A stretch of DNA of 64,000 nucleotides from Leucogyrophana mollusca (lineage: Eukaryota > Basidiomycota > Agaricomycetes > Boletales): contig MU266429.1 of NCBI GenBank assembly GCA_021014945.1, forward strand, positions 1 to 64,000, written 5' to 3'. Shown in pieces: positions 47,301 through 59,782 of the stretch (positions within the stretch are counted from its first letter, which is position 1; each line of letters begins with the position of its first letter). The position numbers and the translations under genes were made by a program. Below the pieces are notes generated by a model, which ran no database searches, was not told the origin of the DNA, and worked only from the letters and a program-made list of their open reading frames with translations.

Positions 47301-50300
47301 AATTCTTCGATGATGGAACGCCACATGTTACTTCTAGACGACAAGTTCGCGGCGTTACCGAATATGAAAAGACCCTCGCGAGCTCGTGATAATGCCACTA
47401 ATGATTCAAACTTAGATCAGGCAACGGATGTATTCGCGAGATATACTTGCCGTTTGTACGATTCTCGGACTGCGACAGGTCAATTAGCATGTTTCACCCA
47501 AATGGAAACGGCAGACTGACCCGCAGAAAACCGATGTTAGGTTTTGCGCCGTGGTTGATTCCGAGGACATCTGTTTCGTCGTCGAGTGCTCCGGAGTTCC
47601 TGACTAGTGATAAAATCACAATCTAGAGTGAAGATGGACACATTTGAGCGGTGAACAAGGAGGGGAGATACTGACATACTCTACCCTCTTCTCCCTGGTA
47701 GTTATCGACTGTGCGGAGGCGCACCTAGGCAACTTTCAGGGAACCAAACGTCTACATTTTGACGCAACCACTTACCCTGCTTGTCACTCTAACACGCTCG
47801 ATGACGGTGCCTTCGACTTGCTCGACGACTTTATCGTCTTCCTGATCACTCAGAGCTTGCTGGTCCCTCTCGTCGATCAAGACGGCGACCTCATGCGAGA
47901 GAGCATCTCTCAGCCGAGCGAGTTGCCCTAGGTATGCGCATAGCACGACGATGTCTCCCTCTTCTGAGTAGCACCCTTGTCTGGTTGCGAGCGTGATTAG
48001 CCTTTATGTTGTATTCTAATCACGCACAACACTGACCTGAGCAAATAGAGGACCAGATCTTTAATCATTTCGACCTTGATAAAATGGGGTTAGCACATTC
48101 TCGACATGCCGGAGACACCACAGAACCTCGTAGATGTTATATTTGCTTGCTGTGTCATCAGCACCGCCGTTTTCTTTGTGGTCATGGGTGAGGAAGAATA
48201 CGTCTTTAGCGAGGCCTTGGACCGATGGGTATTGATTGACCATCTCATGATCTATCAGACCAGGATATAACGTATTCCTGGGGGAAAGTAAGCAGTGGTG
48301 GGCAGCCCGAGGAGCATGCAGCTAACCGTATCAAGCTGGATATCGTTGGCCTCATCCGTCTCTGGACGTCTATTCGCGACATGGAGAGACCAGATCGTGA
48401 AAGTCGCTCCATTAGGGACATGTCAAATTTGTAAAGTTCGCGGCCTCTTCGACTGTCCATCGACAGAGCTGACTTAGATGTTAGTAAGTGGCCATGGATT
48501 CTACGGGATGGACATACAGTAGTTGTTCAATGTTGGCCGCAGTTGGAGAGGATCGCCGATCAAGATTAAGTGCTCGACTGAGGGGACCAGGCTTCCTAAG
48601 ACGTGCGCTTCCATAACTTGTCCCGCTTCTTCCACGAGCAACACTCGAGGACTCAGGCCCTGGAAAGATAAATTCAGCCGAAAGTGGAAGGGTCAACAAA
48701 GATGGAAATACTTTGAGAAGAGAAGCCAGTTTTGCAGCACCTATTGCATCGTTGAATTCGCAAGGAAATGAACGAAGATCGAGATACGTACCCGTTGTCG
48801 TACAACCAATAATGTCTACATTCTCTAACAGCTGGCGTCGAGTCTGCAGACCAGGTGGAGGCACGAATCATAAGCGTGAAGGGATGGCGCTCACCTCTTC
48901 CTTCCCTTCATTACATTGGCGCAATGTAGTGGCGTGTAGTTCACGCAACCTTTCGAACTCTCCCATCTGGTTTTGTTGCATCTCAATGCGAACTTGGCCA
49001 ACCCAAAATTCATGAAGTCGGCGTCTCTCGGAGCGACTCATTGCCCATACGTCCCCAACATCGAAGAGCTTTTGCAAAGGCCGGTCAGACGATGGCAAAG
49101 GAGGTACCCCGTCATGGCCCAATGCTGCGAAAAATCCGCGGGAATCTTGCACGTCGGAAGCACCGAAAGGGGTCTGCTTTGCAGCAACGGGTTCCTGAGG
49201 CTTCTCGGAACTATCTGGAGATGTGACGCCTTCGACAATTAAATCATCATGGTGATACACCAAGGAACGGACTGGAATCTTCATCCAGCGCTCCTCGACC
49301 ACGTCTTCATCGGACTCGGTGTCTTCATCGCCGTCTTCAAGCGTGGGAACATCAGATTCGACGTCAGAGTCGGTATCAGTGCCAACTTGAGCAATATCGT
49401 CTGAGGCTAGGACACCAAACATGTTGCTTGACGCTGCAGGCAGTGCTCCAGGAAAGCGGCGTGCCTGTTCCGCGTTCATCATGCCCTCTAGGAAATCCAC
49501 ATCGTCGCCGTTTTTCCAGTACGCGTAAAGAGAATGATCTTCGTCTTCAATTCGTCGCCCGCGTCCCTGGCGCTGCCATCTGAGTTCCTCTCCATCATTA
49601 AGCGCTCTGAGGTTGACAATCCAAGCAGGGGGGTTCGACAGCCACTCGCAATGCTCCGGGTAGAAGCTCGAAAGATACTTGACGATCTCTATAGATTCCG
49701 ACTCTATATTCTCGCTAAGGATCCGATGCATGAGTTTCGTAATTTGCTCCTGCACGTCCTTGAGCGCTCTGTGACGACCAGCAAAACTCCTGTCTAGTCG
49801 AGAGTGTCCGGTAACCATCTCAAGCGTTTCGATGGAGAAGTCGGCAATCCTCTGGTCAGCCGACCGAGAGCCTAAACGCACGACCTTTTTGGTGATGCCT
49901 GCATCAAGAACGGAACCGAGCATATGGTCCAGCGCGTGATTTGTGAATGCTATCATAAGTATTGGGCGAACGTGATTGGCTATCAACACTCGGAGCAGTT
50001 CCACTCCTGTGAAACTCTGAGAGAACGGGGTGAGTAGTGCAGTAACCTGGACCACGAGATGTCATACCTTTCCCGTCCCGGGTGGCCTTCAAACATATGA
50101 GACTACTGTGGATACAAAGACAATAAGGTAAACTCACCCTTGTATGAGCGCAACCTCTCGCGAGAGTGCATCTATTATAGCGTCGGCTTGACTCCCATCA
50201 AGACGACTTCCGCGGCGCAGCTCAGATCGGGAGTTTTCGACAGAAGTTGCATCCGAAATGGAGAGTCGGAGGTCCGCAATCCCAGCACTTTCCGGGAAGA

Positions 50301-52877
50301 GTGACGAGAGCTGGAATGCAAAGCCAGGGACTTGAGTGTATTTCGGCGGCTCTATCTTGCAAGTGTCAAAATAGCGAGGCGGACGATGGACCATGTAACG
50401 AGAGAATGGTAAGGTCTCGGGTTCTACCTTGAGGGCCTCCAGGAAAGGCCGGATGGCCTCGAACATCACCGGCGATTCCACAAGAAGCCTTATGCCATCC
50501 CCGCGCCTATTGGGACCCTTGAGCGCCTGAAGGATGCGCAGCTCGATCTTCGAATCGAAGAACACAATGCGAACTTTGACACGTCGAGCGTCCTGCTTTG
50601 CAGAATCTGTCAAGTCTTTCAAGGAGCTCGCTATGATTCCAAGGTGAACGGACACATCGGACCCTGATTGCCACACGAGAGCTATCAGGCCTCCTTGCGC
50701 AAGACGCTTTCCGCTCATACCCTCCCAAAAGGAGGCACGCACACTGGATTGCGGAGAGCTGGCACGACCCGGAGGCGACTGGACGGTAATGCTGACCGAG
50801 AGTCCTCGGCGATCGGGGACGAGCGCAGTGAACTCCGCGTTGGCGTACACGTTGAACATGATATTTTCCTGGCCATCGGCGTATCCGCGATATTTTCCGC
50901 CCCCCTTTTCCAAGATGTCAGCAAGACGCGTCTTCTTGCGATTGCCTACTTTGAGGTCGTCCCCAACAAGCTGAACTGCCATGCGCAGCGGTGCACTGGA
51001 GCGCAAATGATATCAGCACGTCAAGCACTTCAAATTGGGAGGACGCACGTTAGCTCCTCTCTTAGGAGCCGGAACTGTATATCCAGCAGCTTTTGCATGC
51101 TTTCGGGAGGAGATGGATGCGGCGCGCCGTATATATTGGCCGGCAAGAAAGGCGGAAGGCGACACAAAAGCTCTTCGTGGGTGGGCGCAATACGGATGTC
51201 ATAGATGTCTTGGAAATCGTTGTCGTGGCGGGAGCCTCCTGAGCGAAGTTCTCCAGGCCCTTCGTAGCTGCTGTGAAGAGCGGACAAGAGACCTTCATTT
51301 TCGTCTGCAGCGCCAGAAGAAGACCTAGGCTCCCGCCGACTTTGTGCAACCGTCTTGCCCTGCTCACGCTCCACAATCGATACCAGACGCATCACCTTGT
51401 CCTTGATTGCCCCCGTGATAAGATCGCGCACTTCCGGCTGGACAGCTTTGAAAGGATCATCGAACGCCGCAGGAGTTGCGGATAATTTAACAAGCCACTG
51501 ATCGAACCAATCGCGAAGATTCATCACCAAAGGCGCGATACGAGGATATGTTGAAACAGCATTCTTGAATCGGACGAGAATCCTGTGGTAACTGGTCAGA
51601 TTTTCGTGTAGCGCCCATTCAAAAAAATGCGAATGCACTCGTATAGTATACCGGAAAGAGACGCGAGGACTTGATTTCCAATCGCTTGATCCTTGTTCAA
51701 AGTAGTAGAATCCCTGAATGACCCCACAGCCATGGCCTCAGACACGTTCGCCTCAATCACATCGGCAAAATGAGGAAGGTTTTCAATGACAGTCATGAAC
51801 AGCATACTGGATTGTCAATTAGTTTTGCATGTATGAAGTGATATCAGCAATACCTACTTTGCCTGAGTGGTGAGCGTGCTCTTGACGACAAATTCGGATG
51901 ACATATACTAAGCAGCGTCGTCAGCGTGCGGAAAGAAGGCACCAAGGAGGCTAGCACGCTACTCACCCTCAACAGAGGTAGCAGACCTCGTTGGAATGAC
52001 AGAATGGAACGGTTTGAACCGGCTTGGATCGAGACCAGAGGCCAGTTGATTATATCGATGATACGCAAGAGTCCATTGTTCTATTGGCACCCGGTCAGCC
52101 GCAATATTGTTTTCAGGAGGAAAGTCTGCTGACCGAGGTGATAGTCGACAACAAGAGCTGTTCGTGATATGTATGAATAGCAGTAGCATCAGCAAAAAAA
52201 ATACCACTTACTTGGCCTTCTTCTTGAGTCTGAGAGAAAACGTGAACATAAGAGATGACCAGCCGACTCCAAAGGAAACTAGTGCTCACCCATAGACCGT
52301 TCGAGGCATTTGCGCTGCTCAGTGGTTTCAAGAAGGCATAAACCTCAAACGCCGAGCTGAACCGGAAGCTATCGTGCAAAAACCTCTTCAAATGGCTGTG
52401 AGCTTCCGTCGGGGACAGAGATGCGGACGAATCCGACGAGAAGAAGACGTCCGTTCCGCTCCCATTGATCTTGTTCAGTCCAGCATCTGTGAGAAACGGC
52501 GCGATCGCGTCGATCGTGACCGTATTCGCGGGGGTGAAACCCTGTCGCTGAGGAGTCCGAGATTGTGTAGCAGATCCAGCGGCATCGGGGTTCCGCGTAT
52601 GTTCAAAACGGCAGTCGAATTCCCGCCTGCAGTGGCCTGTTGCCCAGTAGAAGTTGCATTTTCCGCGCGGAGCTTGTGGGGTTGAGAATGACGGACGTCC
52701 TGTGCCACGCATGGTGCCGCCACCGCGACCCGGAGACGTCCCAGCAGACGAAGTGGGCGAAAGGGGCCGCTCGTTGGCGCGCCACCCTCCTCCATTGGCA
52801 GCGTGCGAGAAGCGACAACTATTGCCGCTCCGACATCCTCTCGGCGAGTTGAAGAAATGACAAGGCGTTTGCGACAT
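44369..52877 (-). CDS. ZNFX1-type RNA helicase with CCCH, NFX1 and RZ zinc fingers
   Basis: One very large multi-exon gene. N terminus: two CCCH fingers, CHFFNSPRGCRSGNSCRFSH and KCNFYWATGHCRREFDCRFE plus H. After a helical region comes an SF1 helicase: P-loop GPPGTGK split by an intron near 50080, IAFTNHALDHML, then the DEAD-box-like EEAGQVMEAHVLGSLVPS and LILIGDPLQLRP, and motif VI around ALSRAREGLFIFGN. NFX1-type Cys/His repeats follow (46.4-47.0 kb, for example CSRGHPCNKQC), then a RING-like CPICASDN segment and a long helical region. The last exons, reached by splicing past an apparent stop near 44680, encode GHFYNCPNGHTFVITECGG and CPECGAGIGGYGH: an RZ-type finger. The protein ends SPWGTPW. 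Relatives act in RNA silencing and antiviral RNA control (S. pombe Hrr1, Neurospora SAD-3, animal ZNFX1). Confidence 0.88.
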
Positions 52878-53435
52878 GGAGCAGAGAATGCGGGAGTCGC
52901 TAAGGTTGGACCCCTAATGCATGACTACTAGGTTTAAATACAGGGGGGTTTAACGCCCAGAAAGGCGCCAAGGGCACAGGACCCATCGATCGAAGCTGCG
53001 TGTGCCCCACGAGGTTGGAAGTCTAGGGCACATATATCACAATCAAGTCGCCCACAATGGGCTCTGTGAGGGAAAGCAGAATCAATACGAAGCCTGTGGA
53101 TCAACATGCTGGCACCTGATAGAGTTTGAATGATAGATGACGGGCAGCTATCGCTGCCCTCGCGCTGTGAAGCGAGAATCTGCGTAAAAGACGTCCCAGT
53201 TTTTCAATTCAGTCGTTATTTGGCAGGTAATGATCAGCGACTACACGCAGCAGAAGAAAACGTGAATCCAGTTCGCTGAGAATTCGAACATGAGTGTATG
53301 AGCGCTTAGCCTTAGCCGGAAAACCGCTCACTGGTAGGCATAATCGCGGAGCTGGAATCCGCAACGGAACCCTTGCAAAACACCTGCCATTTGAATCTCT
53401 GTATCTCGAGCAACCACAATCCGCCCTAAGCAGAC
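52878..53435. promoter_or_regulatory. divergent promoter region (helicase / ETF alpha)
   Basis: No coding feature. It lies between two genes that start from it in opposite directions. No TATA box stands out. Confidence 0.4.
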
Positions 53436-54590
53436 ATGCTACGAGCCCAATCACTGGCGCTTCGCAGAGCGCTCGTACGAAGCTATGCAACTGCTTCGTC
53501 GCCTCATGCCCTTGTATTTCTAGAACATCACCAAGGAGCACTCGACTCCGGTTCCCTTTCCGCCTTGACGGCAGCAACCCAGCTGGGTGGGCAGGTCACC
53601 GGTCTTATCGTCGGAGGGCCTGGTGAAGTGTCGAGTGCGGTGGAAGCAGCGAAGAAGTGGGTGTGGTGTGCCTCGTCACCTTCCACTCCGTACTAACCCG
53701 TCGTTCAGGCTCAAAGGTTTGACGGCCGTCCTGCACTCCACATCGCCGCAGTACACGACTCCGCTGCCCGAAACCGTGTCTCCGCTTTTGGAGAAGCTCC
53801 TCTCTAACAACTCACCCTTCACACACGTTGTTTCTGCGCATTCATCTTCCGCCAAGTCGATTCTCCCGCGGGTTGCAGCCGTTCTCGATGTTCCGGCCGT
53901 ATCAGACATCACATCACTCGAGCACGACGCTTCCTCGAACAGCACCACTTTCACTCGCCCTATCTACGCTGGGAACGCCATCTCCACCGTCCGTGCATCC
54001 CCGTCGATACCAATCAAGTTCTTCACAGTTCGATCGACCGCATTTGCTGCAGCTACAGCAGGCGACTCGGCAGAGGCCGACGTGACGACCCTTGACCCCG
54101 TAGAAGTATCAGATTGCTCCTCAGAGCATGTGGAGACTTCGCTGACCAAATCAGACCGGCCCGATTTGGGGGTTGCGAGCCGTGTGGTATCTGGCGGCCG
54201 GGCTTTGAAGAACGCGGAGACGTTCCAGGCTACCCTGTATCCTCTGGCTGATGCGTTGGGTGCTGCGGTTGGCGCTTCGCGAGCTGCGGTTGATGCTGGT
54301 TATGCGGACAACTCGCTGCAGGTGGGGCAGACGGGTAAAGTTGTCGCGCCGGAGCTGTATATGGCACTGGGTATCTCTGGGGCAATTCAGCATCTGGCTG
54401 GGATGAAAGACTCAAAACTGATAGTCGCAGTAAACAAGGTATGCTTGGGTATCAGTCATAGTCCGCGTGTGATTTAGGCTAACGACATGAACAGGACCCC
54501 GACGCGCCGATCTTCCAAGTGGCAGACGTAGGTCTGGTTGCAGATCTGTTCGAAGCAGTTCCCGAGATGGTAGAGAAGCTAAAGCAATGA
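53436..54590 (+). CDS. ETFA: electron transfer flavoprotein alpha subunit (348 aa)
   Basis: Exons 53436-53656, 53709-54438 and 54495-54590 total 1047 nt. The protein takes electrons from mitochondrial acyl-CoA dehydrogenases and passes them to ETF-ubiquinone oxidoreductase. The first 20 residues ([20 protein letters not shown]) are a good mitochondrial presequence. The N-terminal domain has [20 protein letters not shown]. The FAD domain near the end has the family signature: [61 protein letters not shown], then [20 protein letters not shown]. Length matches the family. The gene is complete and ordinary. Confidence 0.95.
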
Positions 54591-55092
54591 GGGGAAGCCG
54601 CTCTATTACAACCGCAATGCATTACCATTATTACTCGATGTCTGACTGCTAAGAATTAGTGGATCAACAATTGGAGGTACATACTCAGACTGGATCAACG
54701 ATTGGAGCGTGGCTCAGACGTAGAAAATGAGAGAATGACCAAAAAATCTCTCTGCCTGGGAGTCGAACCCAGCTCTGCCGCGCACCGCCACTCGATTCAA
54801 GCATGACAGGCGGCTGTACTATCCGATATACTAGCAAAGACTCGTTTAATGGTTCCAGTCTTGATTATATGTCCACATCCTCCCATTAAGCCCTTCCTTT
54901 GAACCTCTCTGGACCGCGCTCTTGTCACGGTGCAGAAAGCTATATTGGAGGTTGAGCAAAGACTTGTTCGACACCCTTCTCTCATTTACAACGCTGGACC
55001 GCAATTCAAGTGTCCAAGCCAGAGAATCATATGCCGGCTGAGAACGACTCCGTGCCAATTGGACGCCCAGGACGCGTTTATAACGCACTGCG
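54591..55092. other. spacer holding the tRNA gene
   Basis: Apart from the tRNA at 54749-54840, no feature is supported. The leader of the MYND gene at 55093 starts here. Confidence 0.4.
54749..54840 (-). tRNA. tRNA-Asp (GUC) with a 21-nt intron
   Basis: Read on the minus strand: acceptor arm TCTTTGC pairing with GCAGAGA, D arm GTATATCGGATAGTAC, anticodon stem GCCGC pairing with GCGGC, loop containing TGTCA (anticodon GTC), T arm CTGGGTTCGACTCCCAG. Between position 37 and the rest of the anticodon loop lies an insertion of about 21 nt, TGCTTGAATCGAGTGGCGGTG, at the canonical intron site. One G-T pair occurs in the acceptor stem. A T-run needed for Pol III termination lies in the following bases on that strand. 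Confidence 0.82.
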
Positions 55093-57233
55093 ATGAACCC
55101 TCAAGATAAACAAAACTTAAAGGCACTTCCAAGGTTTGTGCAGGTGAGTTCGCCCACGCGTTCTGGCCTCTCCTCACCGCCTTTCAGGATGCCGCATTGA
55201 GAGCCTTCCGTGGCTCACTCATCGATCTCCGGATGTTGAACGAGATCATCAGCACTCATGAGGCGCTCCCATGGGATTACCGACTCACCTCAGCCCTCCT
55301 TCCAGTCTTCCACGTCCACTTAGTCTCTGCTCGCCTTCCAAAAGAGACCACCCCTGACACTGTGGACGCCATATCGCGTGCCAAGGAATCGCTATCAGCC
55401 CTTTTCCACGTGTGCGCACTCTACACCAGAAACGGCGCTCTTAACAAAGAAGTCGTCGCCGACGCCGCGATCGTTTCAAAATGGGCCGACCTCCTCCCGT
55501 GGCTCCAGTTCTTCTACCGGAACTTCCTCGCCCACCCCACATCGCTTCCCAACGGAATGCAAAGCTTCTTTGTGTCCGCTTTCGACGACATGGAAACGGT
55601 CATCAACATTTTAGTGACTATGTGTCGATACTCTGGCCCAGGCTGTCCCATTATGAAGTCGTCCCCTCCCACTCTAAAACTGATCATCCAGCTCTGGTCC
55701 TTGCTAGCCGACCTAGTCGTTCCCCCTGGCAGTTTGGACACGCTGTCGCAACTGATTGGCTCGTTCCGGGTGTCCCTCTCAATGATCATGGTCGTTTCCG
55801 TGGAGGCACCCCAGGAACAGTCCATAATCCCTGCTCTGGTCGAGGCGGGCGGCGGCGTGCCACGGATAGTCACTACAACCCTCCGATACATGCGTCTCAT
55901 CGCCAAAGACGTCAATAAACTCGCAGTGCCCGAGACCCGCGCGGCGTTCGACGACGCCATCCTCATCGCCTGGGGCATATCCCACTGCCTCAAATTCATG
56001 CAGCTGACAAGCCAAGCGGACCCAGCCTTCCGTGAGGAGTTCATCGCTAGGCGTTCCGTCCGCAGCGTCCTCACCGCAATCGAATTCGTTCGACCGAAGC
56101 TACTGGTCGACTCGACGGAGAACTCTGACATTGCGCTTGTAAGACAGCAGATCTTCATGGTTGCGTACCGCTATATTACGTTCGCGATGATGTTCGCGAA
56201 CGACGGGATCTCTGCGCTCTGCGAGGCGCTTCGTGCACGTGTCCTGGAGACGATGCTCCAGACGGGGACGTTTCTCTCTGAAGAGCAGGACCATGCGCGA
56301 TGTGAAGACGGGGACGTCGGGTTCTTCGTCCTCCTGCCATGTTTCTTCATGTGGGAGAGGGTCTTGCGCGTGCTCTCCAAGGCACTGGACAGGATTACAT
56401 CGCGAGGCACTGAACGGTATGCGCGACGCGACGCAAAGCTATGGGTCGTTTGGCGTGACTTCACAGCCATCTCAGAGTGGTACCTAAAGACGCACGAAGA
56501 CATCCGCGAGCTCCGTTCCCCCTTCTCCGAATACGTCTGCGCCGGACTTGAGGCAAGTAACTTAATTTTGGCCCGCGAGTGTGGTTGTGCTGATCACTTT
56601 TTTTTTTTTTGTTTCAGTGCGGTGATTCGCCCGACGACGCCCAGTACCGCTGCATAGGCTGCTTGCTCGTGAGGTACTGCTCGAGTGAATGCCAGCGGGA
56701 TCACTGGAAAGACAAACATCGAAAAATATGCAAAATCCTAAGACTAGCCGTCGGTACGTTCGTCCCGTCCCGTCCCATTTCCCATTCCCCCATTCCATTC
56801 TTTCTTGTCGAACTTAATTGTCGTTTTCGATATTGCAGGGCACGACGGCTCACGAGACATCCGGCGCAGCCTCCCCATAATCGCAGCGCTAGAAACCGAA
56901 CAATGGGCCGACAACCGCGCCGTCTTCGAGGAACTCATTGCCGCCGCCGACCCAGCCAGCACCGGCGAACAGCTAGTCCTCGAGCTCGATTTGGGGCAGT
57001 ACCCCATCGCGTCCCGTGTTTTCACCTTTGCGCGATATTCGGAGATCTGGAACTTTGCGGGTTCGGGAAAGGAGGCACTATGGGAAAAGGCGGTGGAAGC
57101 GGCGCGGGATGTTGAGGGCCTGAGAAGGTGTCCAAGGGTGGTTACGGTGGTTAAAGTATACTTGGGGGGTGCGCCGCAGGTGTTGTTTAGCCCGTCGACG
57201 GCGCTGAGGTTGGCGTTTGACTGGCCTGTGTGA
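55093..57233 (+). CDS. MYND-finger protein (648 aa)
   Basis: Exons 55093-55143, 55188-56552, 56618-56753 and 56839-57233 total 1947 nt. The third intron (56553-56617) uses GC (GCAAGT) instead of GT. Residues 1-470 are alpha-helical, ARM/HEAT-like in feel (LKLIIQLWSLLADLVV and similar), and lack a named domain. The MYND finger is in exon 3: after CGDSPDDAQYRCIGC comes LVRYCSSECQRDHWKDKH ending RKIC. The C-terminal 130 residues have no known domain. This plan (long helical region, MYND finger near the C terminus) is common in mushroom genomes, in families of unknown role. It is not related in sequence to the small MYND gene at 377-1292 apart from the finger. Confidence 0.82.
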
Positions 57234-57895
57234 CGACGAAAAGGAGGAGGAATGTGAGGAGGAAGACACCAACGACTCTTTGTTAGGTGGCAGACGGCTT
57301 TTCCCACAATTACCGACTAACACATCACTCGAGTACCACATCTCGGCCTAACTTTACCCAACCGGTTTGTTCCTCCTGCCCTCCTGGTATTTCCCGTCTA
57401 ACTGAACGCGTCCGGCAATTCAGCTCTTGCCATAAAGCTTCGAGCGGTGCTGGCAGATGGCGGGTCGATTCCCTGCTGGTCACCCATGCTAGCCCGTCTT
57501 TTGGCCCAGCGTTCAGCATGCTCAGGTTTCGCAGGTATCCAGATTGACAGAATCACGCACAATCGCATTTTCCTGCGCCATGGTGATGCTGGAAGTAGGG
57601 ATGCTGGTTGACTGGACGTGACAATGGGCAGTACACAATGTCGCAGCTGAGAAACCGAGTGCAGGAAGGTCGTGTTAAGATCCAAACGATGTGCTTCCTG
57701 CGTAAACTGTACAGGTACTCAGGCCTCAGAGGAATAATACGACACTCATACGACGCGAGTTGCTCGACTGTTCCCTAGAGGCTAAACGCCCAAAAGACAG
57801 AGACCCCCGCCACTGGCCAGACCCCTGTTGAGGCTGCTGTGGTCCTGATCAACCGTCAACGCAACCACTCAGGTTGTATCTTTGACACTCGGGCT
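57234..57895. other. intergenic, no gene seen
   Basis: No gene supported. A GGGTCGATTCCC sequence near 57465 looks like a Pol III B box, but no tRNA can be folded around it. Confidence 0.4.
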
Positions 57896-58896
57896 ATGAC
57901 TTTCTACAATCCGACGTCCAGCTTAAAGTTGGCTGGTAAAGTACTGGTTGTTGTGCGTTCATCAGTCTTGTGACACGCTATAACTGACGACTGAAAGATG
58001 TGATCCAAGTTAGCCTGTCGTATCAGTTGCAAATGTTGCCCAGCTCGCAGCTGATCTGCTGATCACATCTCTCGCGCTCGATCGCGTTGGCGTGTTCGAT
58101 CCAAAATTTCTCGTCCCAGTCGTCGGGGCGCGTGAAGATGGCCTTCCGGGCATTACCACTCCTCTCGAATGTGAGCTTTTACAGCTTGCAGCTCCTTGAT
58201 GCCTGAATGATAGATCGCATTATGACAGTGTATGCAAATGAAAGTCAAAATATCGCTGTCGTTCAACAGCGTTCTCCAGCTCTGAAAGTGAGTAGACCTG
58301 TCCCTTGAGATGATTCTCTAGTTGACCTATTTCTCCAGGCTTTCAAGCAGGAGTTTGTCGACGCACTCCTCCACTTTATCAGCACGTCCGGGGTGTCTGC
58401 TGTCCTTTTCCTTGGCGGCGTGGACATGTCCAACAGGACCGACTCGCAGATGCTGTAAGTAAACATGTTGACTCTGATGTTCGGGCAATTGAATGAACCG
58501 CCCACCCCTCACAGATCTCCTACATGCCACATCATCCCCGCAACATCAGCACCTATATCGCCGAGCCCACTGTCTGCCCTGGCCGAGCTGCCAATCCCAG
58601 CCTATGCCTCCCCTGTCCCACAGTTCATCCAGGCTGACGCTGATGACAAGCGCATCCCATTTATCCCTGGCGGCGGACTGAGCCGACGTATATTGTCCTC
58701 CATACCGAACACCTGGCAGATCCCAGCTGTTTGCCTGCTACAATATGTTATGGAGGGCGACAATCGGGGCGACGCGCAGCTTATGGCGGCGGTAGCCTCT
58801 AAAGTGCTGAAATTTGACGTGCGAAGCTGGAAGCAGCCGGGTAGCTGGACACAAGGGCTTTTCGGTGCTCCTCACGATCAAACGCTGTATGGGTGA
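57896..58896 (+). CDS. PAC2: proteasome assembly chaperone 2 (256 aa)
   Basis: Exons 57896-57952, 58014-58170, 58229-58287, 58339-58454 and 58515-58896 total 771 nt. This is the PSMG2/Add66 family chaperone that, with PAC1, builds the 20S proteasome alpha ring. Family marks: MTFYNPTSSLKLAGKVLVV at the start, then VANVAQLAADLLITSLAL, RVGVFDPKFLVPVVGARED, NIAVVQQRSPALK, QEFVDALLHFISTSG, LGGVDMSNRTDSQML and RIPFIPGGGLSRRILSSIP. The end (VSSKVLKF-like VASKVLKFDVRSWKQPGSW) is typical. Only the fragment after 58465 is seen as an open frame; the first four exons are recovered by splicing. The gene is complete. Confidence 0.9.
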
Positions 58897-59321
58897 TGTA
58901 TTGTACGCGCTGCACCGGGTTGTACGAAACCCTGACGCCAGAAACCAAGCTTGTCGTTCATACACGAAATATGGTGGAAGGTGATGCAAACAGCGCCAAT
59001 CCCAGTGAACTCAGAGCTTCCTTGTCAAACATTCTGGCGATCAGGCCAGCGAATGTAATCACAATATAGAACATTGCAGTGAGTAGTGTAACGTAAGCCT
59101 AAGTAAAATAAGAGACACGACGACGGATCGAGATACAAGCTGGCTAATATACAGGTCAAATGTAACTTTTGATGAGGGAGTGCCTGCTCCGTGTGCTGTG
59201 GCGGTTTCTCCCCGTTATGTGGGATAGATGTATGTACGCGCAGATGCAGGATAGCGCCCACATTTGTTGCTGGCATATATATGGCAGAGAGCTTTGGTAA
59301 CGTGCGCGACGAGCCGCTTAA
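58897..59321. other. intergenic, no gene seen
   Basis: No gene supported; it is the 3' flank of PAC2 and of the possible small gene on the minus strand. Confidence 0.4.
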
Positions 59322-59782
59322 TCATGTGCGCTTGTGTAGTATCCTCCGCATCATTGACAGCGCTAGGTCCTGGAAAATTACCCATCAGCTTAAGTGCGCA
59401 GTGAACGCGAAGCGTCGGATATGGAGGTTGTAGGAGACGTACAATGATGAGTGTGGAAATGCTCCGACGCCTTGGCGGCGACCGCTCTCCTTCTAAGTCC
59501 TCGACTGCACGAAGGGCTTCTTCCAACATGGTCGTCTCTTCGTCCCGTTCTTGGAGGGCAGGCTAGAGGGATTGCTCAGCGACGGCATTGGCGGCAAAGT
59601 TGGTTGAATGAAAACGCACCCAAAGGACTGCGCCGACTTCTGGCGCGTCATTTGCGTCTCCGTTGTCGATATGATTTCGTTCGTCAACTGTCTGCTATTT
59701 GTATGGCGAGTGAGCTCCTGGACAAGAATAGCGCGTAATCATATCATTTTTACCATTAAACGCTCACGTTGGCTCGGCGCAT
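59322..59782 (-). CDS. possible small gene of unknown function (85 aa)
   Basis: Exons 59768-59782, 59620-59694, 59443-59562 and 59322-59369 on the minus strand, introns of 73, 57 and 73 nt with GT-AG ends, give 258 nt in frame. The product is short and charged, with an acidic helix (EEALRAVEDLEGE), an RRR turn and a hydrophobic end (STLIIDLALSMMRR then ILHKRT). No family is recognised. It is supported only by consistent splice phases, so it could be an accident. Confidence 0.35.

Noticed and set aside
57400..57500. Possible tRNA because of a B-box-like GGGTCGATTCCC
   Set aside because: No matching A box, anticodon stem or acceptor stem can be drawn.
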